Origin: CAYZYO01 sp964482585
Lineage (GTDB): Bacteria; Bacillota; Syntrophomonadia; Syntrophomonadales; Syntrophomonadaceae
DNA: 26,336 bases
NCBI GenBank assembly: GCA_964482585.1
Contig: CAYZYO010000017.1
Span: forward strand, 1-26,336
Direction: 5' to 3'
The notes below the pieces were generated by a model. It worked only from the letters and a program-made list of their open reading frames with translations. It did no database searches and had not been told where the DNA came from. A program made the position numbers and the translations under genes. Each line of letters begins with the position of its first letter. Position 1 is the first letter of the stretch. Positions 7,674 through 14,956 of the stretch are shown here, piece by piece.

Positions 7674-7908
7674 TTAAAAACCTCCTTAATGTATTTTCTG
7701 TTTAATAACATCCTGGTAATAGCAGAATATGAAAACTTTTTTTATTTGGTGAAATACCTGCTTTTATTACAATTCACCATAAACCGGGTTTTTTAATACT
7801 ATAAGATACCTGCTTTTTACAGCGGCTAAGTTAAACAATACTTTTTTACAGGAGTGTTCCATTCACCTGTAATTGTATAAAAATTTTTATAAGGAGTATT
7901 TTAAATAA

Positions 7909-8724
7909 ATGACTAAAAATACAATAATAACCTCCCCCGGTTTAATAGCTCGCCAAAGGGTTTCCTGGATCCCTAAATTATATCCATATGTCACCGGCAT
8001 TACTTTTCCAGGGGTATCAGTTATAACCTGTACTAATCGTCCACAGCAAATGGCGAACGTATTATTTAATTATTTAAATCAAAATTATGTATTAAAAGAA
8101 TTAATAGTAGTCTTGAATAAGAATTCTATTAACCTAAGCCATTGGCAGATAAAAACAGCTAAATATTCAGATATCCGGGTCTTTCAGCTGGATGAAAAAA
8201 AATCCCTGGGGGAATGCCTGAATTTTGCGGTTACTCAATCCCGCTTTAATTATATTGCCAAGTTTGATGATGATGATTATTACGGCTGCAAATATCTTCA
8301 ATCCTCAATACCGGCTTTTTTTTATACCAGAGCAGACATAATCGGTAAGTGCAGTATGTATGTGTATTTCAATCCCAGTAAGACACTGGTTCTGCTGACT
8401 CCACATAATGAAGATTGCTATGTGGAGTCAGTAAAGGGAGCAACAATTATTGTTAAAAAAGAAGTTTTTAATAAACTGCAGTTTTCTCCTGTAACCCTAG
8501 GAGAAGATACTGATTTTTTAACCAGGTGCGCCCGGAATAAATTAGTCATTTACTCAACCAGTAGATTTAATTATGTAAATATAAGAGGTGCCGCAGATGA
8601 GCACACCTGGCAGCTCGATGAATTAAATTACCTAAAGTCATTTCCTTCTTACCAGACTATTTCACATGACCTGTCCTTATCGGATGTTCATAAGCTTATA
8701 AACACCGGGCAGATAAATCCATGA
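7909..8724 (+). CDS. Glycosyltransferase family 2-like protein
   Basis: A 271-residue GT-A enzyme on the opposite strand from the other island genes. After ~35 residues it enters the GT2 fold: VSVITCTNRPQQMANVLFNYLNQNY, LKELIVVLNKN, then the acidic metal site AKFDDDDYYG (~117-126). A later GEDTDF (E199-D200) is the expected catalytic-base region. This resembles the 'glycosyltransferase-like' enzymes that act on spore-surface or tyvelose-type sugars, but substrate cannot be assigned. Start: ATG at 7909 with AAGGAGT upstream. It is transcribed divergently from the GT-B gene across a 235-base gap. A ~160-bp repeat lies 64 bases past its stop. Confidence 0.85.
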   Translation: MTKNTIITSPGLIARQRVSWIPKLYPYVTGITFPGVSVITCTNRPQQMANVLFNYLNQNYVLKELIVVLNKNSINLSHWQIKTAKYSDIRVFQLDEKKSLGECLNFAVTQSRFNYIAKFDDDDYYGCKYLQSSIPAFFYTRADIIGKCSMYVYFNPSKTLVLLTPHNEDCYVESVKGATIIVKKEVFNKLQFSPVTLGEDTDFLTRCARNKLVIYSTSRFNYVNIRGAADEHTWQLDELNYLKSFPSYQTISHDLSLSDVHKLINTGQINP

Positions 8725-8787
8725 GCGTTAATGGGTTCAGACCTGGATAACCACACTAAAATAATGGGAGAAACTTTTCCTATTTAT

Positions 8788-8941
8788 TTAGTAAGAAAAG
8801 AAGGCTTAATGCAATCACCTTACTTAGATAATTTGGCCACGAACTGGTCTGGGGGAAACCGCGGGAACCGTAGAGGCGACTTCAGTCGCCGTCCTTTTAC
8901 CCTGAATTCCGGCTGGCCGGCGACTGAAGTCGCCTCTACGG
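8788..8941 (+). repeat. Dispersed ~160-bp palindrome-ended repeat, copy 2
   Basis: The copy with the best-preserved hairpin: a perfect 23-bp inverted repeat, 8868-8890 with 8919-8941 (arm core gcgacttcagtcgc), and a 28-base loop. The left half matches copy 1 and the reverse of copy 3 (gcttaatgcaatcaccttactta). The middle is more diverged than in the other copies. A fragment of the right arm recurs at 8953-8970 (aagtcgccctctacggga), indicating an extra partial unit. It lies in the 420-base gap between two glycosyltransferase genes. Confidence 0.9.
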
Positions 8942-8997
8942 GATAAGATTACAAGTCGCCCTCTACGGGATAAAATACTGTTATAGTAAAGAATTAG

Positions 8998-9123
8998 GGA
9001 TTAACCGCAGAGTTAGAGGTAAAATATTATAATTGTTCCAGATACCTATTAAAATAAAAACCAAACTGCGTGAATCTGTGTTCATCTGTGGTTAATCACC
9101 TTACCTTATTTTCATCTGTGGTT
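8998..9123. repeat. Second short repeat cluster (atctgtggtt type)
   Basis: attaaccgcag near 8999 is an 11-base near-perfect inverted match to ctgtggttaat near 9087. The string ttcatctgtggtt occurs twice in direct orientation (9081-9093 and 9111-9123). Strings of the form 'tgaatctgtgttcatctgtggttaa' are a common type of intergenic repeat in many bacterial genomes. No gene is seen. Confidence 0.6.
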
Positions 9124-9144
9124 GTGTCCCCCGGCCATGGGGAG

Positions 9145-10155
9145 TTAATAAGTTTTTTCTAGATATATTCTTTTATTACGAATTATTTTCAGGTCTAGTC
9201 CTTTGCTGTCATAAGTATCATTTTGGCCAAGTATCTCTATTATAGTATTTGCCCGGTGATGGTAAGTGTGTTTAGCGTAGACTTCCTGCTGTCCCTGTAA
9301 AGCTATCTTATCCCTTTCCCGGGGATGGTCAAGGTAGAACTTTACCAGGTCAATGGTTTCGTCTGCACTTTTTGTCCAAACCAGGTGATAGTGATTCTTA
9401 AAAAGGTTTTCAATTGCAGGTGTCCACTGGGTAAGGTAAAACCCGCCGCAGCCTAGTACTTCAAAAGTACGCATGCTCATCATGGTCAACGAGTTATTAA
9501 CTGAGTGTATCCCCAGGACTATTTTAGAACTGGCGCAAACAACCGGCAGCTTTTCGTTGGGCAGGTATCCCCCGTAGTACTTCTTGTTTATATTAAAGTA
9601 GTTCTGTTCATCTAACCACCACTCATTCCCGAATATTTTTAGATCAAATCCTCTTTCCGCCAGGGGACGGAGAATATTATCAATGCCCTGTAAGCGGGCA
9701 GGGTGGCGAGAATAGTTGTTGCCAACAAAAACTAAATCATTACTGTATGCTCTATCATAAGCAGCGCGGTGGTGATATGATGGAAGGCAGGCAAACATGA
9801 GCAGATAGGCTTTTAATCCGTGACTCTGATAGCTTGATATAGATTCAATGCATGGTGTAAAAACATATTGAGAATTTTTCGCATAAGGCAGGGATAATTC
9901 GTAGAAATCAACCGGATCTTCTATAGCCCAATATATATGCGGTATATCTTTGTTCTCTAATAGCGGAAATAATTTATTAAATAACCCAAAGCCCCCTTCT
10001 GTGAAAACATACTCAGGGCTGATCTCGTTTAGGAACGGCTCAAGAGATTTCTCTTTCGCCAAAAACACATAATACACTTCATATCCTTTCTCAGCAAAGG
10101 CTCTTCCTATTCCATCTTTAATTATTGGTGCCGGGTTTACGAATAGTATTTTCAT
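9145..10155 (-). CDS. CgeB-like glycosyltransferase (spore maturation type)
   Basis: A 336-residue GT-B enzyme. The N-domain starts MKILFVNPAPIIKDGIGRAFAEKGYEVYYVF, followed by IPHIYWAIEDPVDFYELSL, VFTPCIESISSYQSHGL and LVFVGNNYSRHPAR. The C-domain has LGIHSVNNSLTMMSMRTFEVLGCGGFYLTQW, the DUF3880/Glyco_trans_1_2 signature of CgeB-family proteins. In B. subtilis CgeB is a late mother-cell, sigma K-dependent protein involved in spore-surface glycosylation. I set the start at the ATG at 10155 (GAGGAG six bases upstream); an in-frame ATG at 10203 adds 16 residues outside the fold. The protein ends in a basic tail. It is the strongest clue that the island acts on the spore surface. It lies between repeat copies 2 and 3. 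Confidence 0.85.
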   Translation of the reverse strand: MKILFVNPAPIIKDGIGRAFAEKGYEVYYVFLAKEKSLEPFLNEISPEYVFTEGGFGLFNKLFPLLENKDIPHIYWAIEDPVDFYELSLPYAKNSQYVFTPCIESISSYQSHGLKAYLLMFACLPSYHHRAAYDRAYSNDLVFVGNNYSRHPARLQGIDNILRPLAERGFDLKIFGNEWWLDEQNYFNINKKYYGGYLPNEKLPVVCASSKIVLGIHSVNNSLTMMSMRTFEVLGCGGFYLTQWTPAIENLFKNHYHLVWTKSADETIDLVKFYLDHPRERDKIALQGQQEVYAKHTYHHRANTIIEILGQNDTYDSKGLDLKIIRNKRIYLEKTY

Positions 10156-10331
10156 GATGAACTCCTCTTGAAGCGGTATATGCAGGTAATGTATTCTAAT
10201 CAAAGCTCTTTTCCATCATATGTTTTGCTAATAATTAATGTTAACCTGCCGGTAAAAGGTTTAGCACCAATTATTTTAAACAAAAGCAGCCCCTTCAAGA
10301 GCTGCAATAAACTATACCTATTAACTTTCCG

Positions 10332-11135
10332 TTAGATGCTTTCTAAAAACATTTTCTTTATTTTCTTAGCCTGGCTAAGCGGATATTTGTCTTCTTCCTT
10401 ATCCTGGTTAATTGCCTTATCAACTGGGTCTTTTATATAGGAGTTGTCAAGGTTATTCTTATGCTTTATTTGGCTCTGCAGTACATCTTCTAATTCCTGA
10501 TATCTCCTTACCTCTCTATCTAATATGGCATTTCTTTTTTCCACTTTATTTATTCCCTTTTTCAGGCTGGATATATTTCGTTCATAAAGAAAAACCTTCT
10601 TTCGCAATATTAGATTATCTATTTCCAGTTTCTCTATCTCTTTTTCCAGTTTTTCTAATACCTCACTGATATTTTCTTTTATTACATCGCCTTCTTCGTC
10701 TAGTGATAGCCGGACAATCTGCTGGCGCGTAGCTATTACCACATAGTCTAAAAACAAGGTTATCCTTATACTGCCTCCACTAAACTCTCCTTCCCAATCA
10801 AGGTTCATAACATTTAGCCAGAATTCTATCTGTTCATCGGTCTCCAACACCTTGTTAAATTCACTAAGGGCTACCCTCTGCCTTATTATCTCTTCTTTAC
10901 TTATTAAATGCATATGCCCCCCTGAATCTGCTAAAAGACAGATTATATCAACTACAATATTGGCTTCTATGGCCTTTCCCTGTTTTATTATCTCTGAATT
11001 TTTTGTCTTTACTTTTATATCTTCCATAGAATAAAATGAATCATCAACTGCATAAACCAGGTGTTCGTTTACTTTTTGAGGATTATTCAGCTCCGCAATA
11101 ATTACCGGTGACCATATTAAACATGCTTGAGCCAA
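10332..11135 (-). CDS. Beta-domain plus coiled-coil protein, function unknown
   Basis: A 267-residue protein, not recognised as a named family. Residues ~1-150 are strand-rich (ACLIWSPVIIAELNN, EANIVVDIICLLADSG, GGSIRITLFLDYVVIATRQQIVRLSL) and show a pattern like a SPOCS-type domain. Residues ~152-220 are a strong heptad coiled coil (ISEVLEKLEKEIEKLEIDNLILRKKVFLYER). The C-terminal tail is charged. No signal peptide or membrane segment is seen, so it may be a structural spore-coat-like or scaffold protein. The start is a TTG at 11135 with GGGAGGTG upstream. It lies 176 bases upstream of the CgeB-like gene in the same direction and may be co-transcribed with it. Confidence 0.6.
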   Translation of the reverse strand: MAQACLIWSPVIIAELNNPQKVNEHLVYAVDDSFYSMEDIKVKTKNSEIIKQGKAIEANIVVDIICLLADSGGHMHLISKEEIIRQRVALSEFNKVLETDEQIEFWLNVMNLDWEGEFSGGSIRITLFLDYVVIATRQQIVRLSLDEEGDVIKENISEVLEKLEKEIEKLEIDNLILRKKVFLYERNISSLKKGINKVEKRNAILDREVRRYQELEDVLQSQIKHKNNLDNSYIKDPVDKAINQDKEEDKYPLSQAKKIKKMFLESI

Positions 11136-11274
11136 ATTTACACCTCCCTTATATTATCTAATGGTAATTTATATTAGAAATCTACACCAAGTATGTATTC
11201 TTATAAAAAGAAACTGCAAAAAACACTATATTGCCACTGCGCAAAGTAGTATTTACATTATATACCGTAGAGGC

Positions 11275-11434
11275 GACTTTCAGTCGCCGCCCAGCTGCAA
11301 TTCAGGGGGTCTGGGCGGCGACTTAAATCGCCTCTACGGTTCTATCCGGTTGCTGCGGTTTTACCAAAACGCCAGTGCATGGCCAACTTATCTAAGTAAG
11401 GTGACTGCATTAAGCGTTTGTATTCGTACTAATT
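11275..11434 (-). repeat. Dispersed ~160-bp palindrome-ended repeat, copy 3 (inverted)
   Basis: The reverse complement matches copy 1 over the whole length, including the middle AACCGCAGCAACCGGATAGA block. The hairpin arms pair as ccgtagaggcgactt...gcctctacgg with a few mismatches near the stem centre, and end in ggcggcgact. With copy 2 it forms a large inverted pair around the CgeB-like and coiled-coil genes. It fills most of the 374-base gap between the coiled-coil gene and veg. Confidence 0.88.
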
Positions 11435-11451
11435 AAGTCTTAAATAAATAT

Positions 11452-11484
11452 AACCCGTTTTAAACTTGCAGGTTAAAACGGGTT
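11452..11484 (-). terminator. Rho-independent terminator of veg
   Basis: A perfect 12-bp stem (11452-11463 with 11473-11484, AACCCGTTTTAA) with a 9-base loop, about 26 bases past the veg stop. The T-rich tail on the minus strand is weak (ATATTTATTT). Confidence 0.8.
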
Positions 11485-11509
11485 CATTTTAATTTAGCTA
11501 AACATGTTT

Positions 11510-11791
11510 TTACTGGTTGGCTGAAGCAATCTTTATTTCAGAATTGTGGTTATCGTAAACAAATAATTCTACAGTTTCGGTTAAGACATCAGCATAAGTG
11601 TATGAAACCCTTCTTGCTATCTTTCTTTCATCTATTTTTACAACAAATATATTCGGATATATGGACTCCAAAACACCTTCTTTTTCTACTATTCGATTTC
11701 TTCCCCGGTTAGCTTTCAATCTAATCTTGCTGCCGACAAATGATTCTAAGTCTTTTTTTATATCTGATATAGCCCTTGGAGGCGAACTCAC
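11510..11791 (-). CDS. veg: Veg protein
   Basis: Veg is a small, highly expressed protein of Bacillota; in B. subtilis it is reported to stimulate biofilm formation. The 93-residue product carries the family core: SDIKKDLESFVGSKIRLKANRGRNRIVEKEGVLESIYPNIFVVKI and VSYTYADVLTETVELFV, a beta-rich Sm-like pattern. The start is a GTG at 11791 behind AGAGGGTGG. A near-consensus vegetative promoter lies 35 bases upstream and a strong hairpin follows, so it is a single-gene, probably abundant transcript. Its place next to rsmA and towards ispE is the conserved Bacillus order. Confidence 0.93.
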   Translation of the reverse strand: MSSPPRAISDIKKDLESFVGSKIRLKANRGRNRIVEKEGVLESIYPNIFVVKIDERKIARRVSYTYADVLTETVELFVYDNHNSEIKIASANQ

Positions 11792-11825
11792 TCTTTACCA
11801 CCCTCTTTATATACGTATCATATAT

Positions 11826-11854
11826 ATAATATAACACAGACAAGACTTTGTCAA
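11826..11854 (-). promoter_or_regulatory. Sigma A promoter of veg
   Basis: On the minus strand TTGACA (11849-11854), exactly 17 bases, then TATTAT (11826-11831). This is close to ideal for the housekeeping sigma factor, and veg of B. subtilis is known for a strong vegetative promoter. Confidence 0.88.
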
Positions 11855-12012
11855 TATTAAAACAATTAGTATATAAAAAATCATTAATAATGTCAACTAT
11901 ATTTTGAGTTTTTTGCTTGGAGATTTAAAGATTAGTTTACTTTTAAGCATTTTTCTGGTTGAGCTTTTTTGTTGTTAAGCATGATTGAAAATAATGAATC
12001 CTATTCCTTATC

Positions 12013-12486
12013 TCATTTGGTATATTTATCGGCAACTGTACTGGCAGCACAGGCATCAGGCTTTATTTTAGCATCAAAACCACTGCCAATTATCATCCCG
12101 GTAATTTCTTTTATCAGTTCCTTGGTTTCTCCTTGGGTGCCTATATCAAGATGTATCTCTACTTTCATGTCATCGCGTCCATTTTGTTTAAGATAGCTTT
12201 CCAATTGATCAGCCAAACTTAAGCTTAAAGATGCTTCATAAAATATCCGCTGCTGCATACTCTGGATTCTTTTATCGGTAATTTTACTATAGTAATACCG
12301 GGCACCTTTACCTAAACGATGAATAATTATTGCACTTACGAAACAATTACCCTGTTCTCTTGAATGTGAGTCGGTCCCAACAATTAACTGGTAAGTCCTA
12401 CTCATATCTTCAGCAATATAATCTAAAATGTCTATTACCACTTCTTCTAATTCCATTTTACCTTTGCTTGGACTCGTAAAACCCAT
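12013..12486 (-). CDS. YkuK/DUF458 RNase H-like protein
   Basis: A 157-residue protein of the DUF458 family, predicted to have a ribonuclease H-like fold. LIVGTDSHSREQGNCFVSAIIIHRLGKGARYYYSK (~34-68) shows the first strand with the conserved Asp (GTDSH). EIHLDIGTQGETKELIKEITGMI (~110-132) has the second acidic position, and IKPDACAASTVADKYTK the C-terminal acidic one. In vivo function is not established for the family. Start: ATG at 12486 with AGGAGG upstream, 12 bases after the rsmA stop, so it is probably in the rsmA transcript. In B. subtilis the corresponding gap holds yabG instead. Confidence 0.85.
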   Translation of the reverse strand: MGFTSPSKGKMELEEVVIDILDYIAEDMSRTYQLIVGTDSHSREQGNCFVSAIIIHRLGKGARYYYSKITDKRIQSMQQRIFYEASLSLSLADQLESYLKQNGRDDMKVEIHLDIGTQGETKELIKEITGMIIGSGFDAKIKPDACAASTVADKYTK

Positions 12487-12498
12487 TAATGCAGCCTC

Positions 12499-13356
12499 CT
12501 ATGAAGATAATGTATCGACTATTAAAGCAAACTCTTCTATGGTTAAATTTTCTGGTCTCTTAAAAGGAGAAATATTTACACTTTCTATTTTATTTTTGGC
12601 CTCCTGCTTGTTAATTTTAAAGTACCCGGAGGATATGTTTAAAATTGTTTTCCTCCTTTTTTGAAAAGCTGCACGTAGAAACCCTTTAAAAACTTTATCA
12701 TCTTTTGTTATTACCCTTTTTTCCTTATAAGGTTTTATCTGGATTAAAGTGGACTCAACCTCTGGTTTAGGATAAAAGCAATTAGGTGATACATTCATTA
12801 AAAACCGGGCTTCACCATGATAGGCAATCATTAAGGTAAGTAATCCATAATCTTTGCTTCCAGGCAAAGCCAGTATCCTATTAGCTACTTCCTTTTGCAT
12901 CATTAGAGTTGCTGAATCCATATTAATACAGTTCTCTAAAAGATAAAAAATTATTGGAGTAGTAACATTGTAGGGAATATTTGCACACACTTTATATGAA
13001 GGTACTTTATCATACTTAAAAGCCCGTTTTAGTTCTTCTTCAAGGCTTATTTTTAGAACATCTGCAAATAATATCCTGATATTATCGTATTCTTCCAGCT
13101 CCTCTTTCAAGACTTCTTTTAAATCCTGATCAATTTCAATGGAAAAAACTCCCTTGCCGGTGTCGGCTAATTCTTTGGTTAAAGAACCATATCCGGTGCC
13201 AATTTCAACAATCAAGTCATCCTTTTCTATTCCGCTGGTTTTAATTATTTTTTTTATAGTGTTTTTGTCAAATAGAAAATTCTGCCCCCATCTTTTTTTA
13301 GGATAGATATGATACTTGTTTATATAATTTTGTATTTTAGATAGTGATATTATCAA
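12499..13356 (-). CDS. rsmA: 16S rRNA (adenine1518/1519-N6) dimethyltransferase
   Basis: RsmA (KsgA) dimethylates two adjacent adenosines near the 3' end of 16S rRNA during 30S assembly, using S-adenosylmethionine. The 285-residue protein shows KRWGQNFLFDKN, SAM motif I (EIGTGYGSLT, ~51-60), and the target-binding motif NIPY (126-129). The RNA-binding C-domain includes VSPNCFYPKPEVESTLIQI. The start is a TTG at 13356, with AGAGGT about nine bases upstream; no ATG is better placed. The YkuK-like gene follows 12 bases after the stop. The usual upstream neighbour rnmV (RNase M5) is absent and its place is taken by two lipoprotein genes. Confidence 0.95.
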   Translation of the reverse strand: MIISLSKIQNYINKYHIYPKKRWGQNFLFDKNTIKKIIKTSGIEKDDLIVEIGTGYGSLTKELADTGKGVFSIEIDQDLKEVLKEELEEYDNIRILFADVLKISLEEELKRAFKYDKVPSYKVCANIPYNVTTPIIFYLLENCINMDSATLMMQKEVANRILALPGSKDYGLLTLMIAYHGEARFLMNVSPNCFYPKPEVESTLIQIKPYKEKRVITKDDKVFKGFLRAAFQKRRKTILNISSGYFKINKQEAKNKIESVNISPFKRPENLTIEEFALIVDTLSS

Positions 13357-13404
13357 TTAATTTAGACCTCTTTTTTTTGCTTATTATAGTATAAACTTTT
13401 TTGA

Positions 13405-13436
13405 GCAAAAAATTAACCCGGGTTATTATCCCCGGG
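13405..13436 (-). terminator. Terminator after the YhcN-like lipoprotein pair
   Basis: The palindromic stem CCCGGG (13417-13422 with 13431-13436), with flanking A/T pairs, followed on the minus strand by TTAATTTTTTG. It separates the lipoprotein genes from rsmA. Confidence 0.8.
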
Positions 13437-13452
13437 AAGCAATACGACCTTT

Positions 13453-14037
13453 TTATTCTCTCAATTCGTTACTAAGATCATTAATATCTTCTTCGAAACT
13501 CTGAATAGGTTTACCTTCTATTATTCCTGCAGCTAAATCATTTATTCGTTTGTTTAAATTCGGATCAGTAGTTACCAGCACCTGAGAAATTTTCTGGTCA
13601 CTAGATCTTAGTCTCTCCTGAACTCGCTGTTTAGTACTATTAACCTTATCAACATCATTAACTATATTGTCATCTAGAGTTAATCCAACCATTGCCACTA
13701 TACCATTTTCAACCTGGCTCATTTCATTGTCATCGGTTAGAGCATTCTCATTCTGAACGTTTCTCATATTGTCATTAGTATTTACACCTGGACGTTCATT
13801 ATCATTCACTCCAACCCGGGAAACAACTACTGAAGCGCTTCTTACCCCTTCAACTTCTTCAGCTGTTTGAGATAGTTTACTAGCCAATACTCGCCTTTCA
13901 CTGGCTGTCATTTGAGTCTCGCTTGTCTGATCGGCATTTTGTTCAGGTACTGGCTTTTCAGCAGTATTCTGACATCCACCAACCAGGTAAACTAGAAAAA
14001 CACAGATTCCGATTAGAATTATAAGCCTTTTGTTCAT
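13453..14037 (-). CDS. YhcN/YlaJ-family sporulation lipoprotein, copy 1
   Basis: A 194-residue predicted lipoprotein. A hydrophobic signal segment ends in the lipobox LVGGC (Cys22). The mature part has the family block TASERRVLASKLSQTAEEVEGVRSASVVVSRVG, an Asn/Asp-rich linker (~75-105), NGIVAMVGLTLDDNI, and a C-terminal half QRVQERLRSSDQKISQVLVTTDPNLNKRINDLAAGIIEGKPI. Family members are forespore-expressed (sigma F/G) and sit on the inner spore membrane; YlaJ and YhcN are linked to germination and outgrowth. Start: ATG at 14037 with GGGAAGGTG upstream. It is a paralog of the next gene upstream (94 bases away), with the same layout, so a tandem duplication is likely. Confidence 0.88.
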   Translation of the reverse strand: MNKRLIILIGICVFLVYLVGGCQNTAEKPVPEQNADQTSETQMTASERRVLASKLSQTAEEVEGVRSASVVVSRVGVNDNERPGVNTNDNMRNVQNENALTDDNEMSQVENGIVAMVGLTLDDNIVNDVDKVNSTKQRVQERLRSSDQKISQVLVTTDPNLNKRINDLAAGIIEGKPIQSFEEDINDLSNELRE

Positions 14038-14131
14038 TGTTTAATCACCTTCCCTTAATTATATTGATTTTTAGACCTGGTTTTATTTGGCTAAAAACTT
14101 TTTCAAATTTTAAGGTATCCAGGTTAATCAT

Positions 14132-14785
14132 TTAAAATGTTGGCTTTTGCTCTTTTAACTGTCTATTTAAGTCTTTCACTTCATTTTCGAAATTATTTAT
14201 CGGCTCTCCATTAATTATGGCTGATGCTATATTATTAAAACGCTTTACAATACTAGAATCAGATATAACTATTACCTGAGAAATACGTTCATCACTGGCT
14301 TTAATTAAATTCATTACTGTTTTCTTAATAATATTGGCATTGTTATTTTTTACACTACTGTTTAGATCTAGTCCAATAATTACAACAATTCCACTGTAAT
14401 CCACAGAACTATTGTTAAGATTACTGGTATTCTCTTGGTTATTTGCTGTATTATTAGATTCATTATTATTTCGTGGTTCATTGGTAAAATCACTACTGTC
14501 ATTCATATTATTGTCCGGATCTCTAGCGTCATTAACCTCTGAAGGTAAGTTGTTCGTCATTCCTATGCTGCTGATAATTACGGTGGCACTTTGAACCCCA
14601 TCAACATCCCTGGCGGTTTTAGCCAGTTTAAATGCCATGGTTCTCCTTTCAGCGGCACTAAGTTCGTTATTATTAACCGGTTCCGGTTTTTTTTCGGGCA
14701 AAGCGGGTTTTTCTGCTGCCTTTTGGCATCCTGCAAATGAAAATAAAACTAAGATTAACACTAAGCTTAATAATTTTTTATTCAC
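14132..14785 (-). CDS. YhcN/YlaJ-family sporulation lipoprotein, copy 2
   Basis: A 217-residue paralog of the gene at 13453-14037. Signal segment LLSLVLILVLFSFAGC with lipobox Cys20. The core block is LSAAERRTMAFKLAKTARDVDGVQSATVIISSIG, then a much longer Asn-rich low-complexity linker (~80-125), IVVIIGLDLNSSV, and VMNLIKASDERISQVIVISDSSIVKRFNNIASAIINGEPI. The Asn-rich linker is what differs most between the two. Start: a GTG at 14785 with GGAGGTG upstream. It lies downstream of the yabE terminator and so needs its own promoter in the ~100-base gap; I could not identify one with confidence. Confidence 0.88.
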   Translation of the reverse strand: MNKKLLSLVLILVLFSFAGCQKAAEKPALPEKKPEPVNNNELSAAERRTMAFKLAKTARDVDGVQSATVIISSIGMTNNLPSEVNDARDPDNNMNDSSDFTNEPRNNNESNNTANNQENTSNLNNSSVDYSGIVVIIGLDLNSSVKNNNANIIKKTVMNLIKASDERISQVIVISDSSIVKRFNNIASAIINGEPINNFENEVKDLNRQLKEQKPTF

Positions 14786-14885
14786 TTATTTCACCTCCTT
14801 ATACGTTTGCCTGATATCATTTTTTGTTATTCGTAACATTTAAAACGCGGGAAAAATTAGTAATACATAATTTCATTTCCTTAAT

Positions 14886-14918
14886 AAAAAAGCCCCTGTT
14901 ATTAATACAGGAGCTTTT
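14886..14918 (-). terminator. Rho-independent terminator of yabE
   Basis: Stem AAAAGC.CCTGT with ACAGG.GCTTTT around TATTAAT (~11 bp, one bulge), followed on the minus strand by CTTTTTTATT. It lies about 40 bases past the yabE stop. Confidence 0.85.
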
Positions 14919-14956
14919 GGGGCCATAATCTTATATTAACTTAATTTTCATAGTTT

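Noticed and set aside
8731..8946. A 71-codon plus-strand frame right after the GT2 gene at 7909-8724
   Set aside because: Two-thirds of it is repeat copy 2; no ribosome binding site precedes the ATG. At most the first ~20 codons could be a remnant.
8788..9123. CRISPR array
   Set aside because: The repeats here are palindromic and irregularly spaced, with no uniform repeat-spacer pattern and no cas genes nearby.
9145..11135. Composite transposon
   Set aside because: Inverted repeat copies flank the genes, but no transposase gene, no target-site duplication and no IS-length ends are seen.
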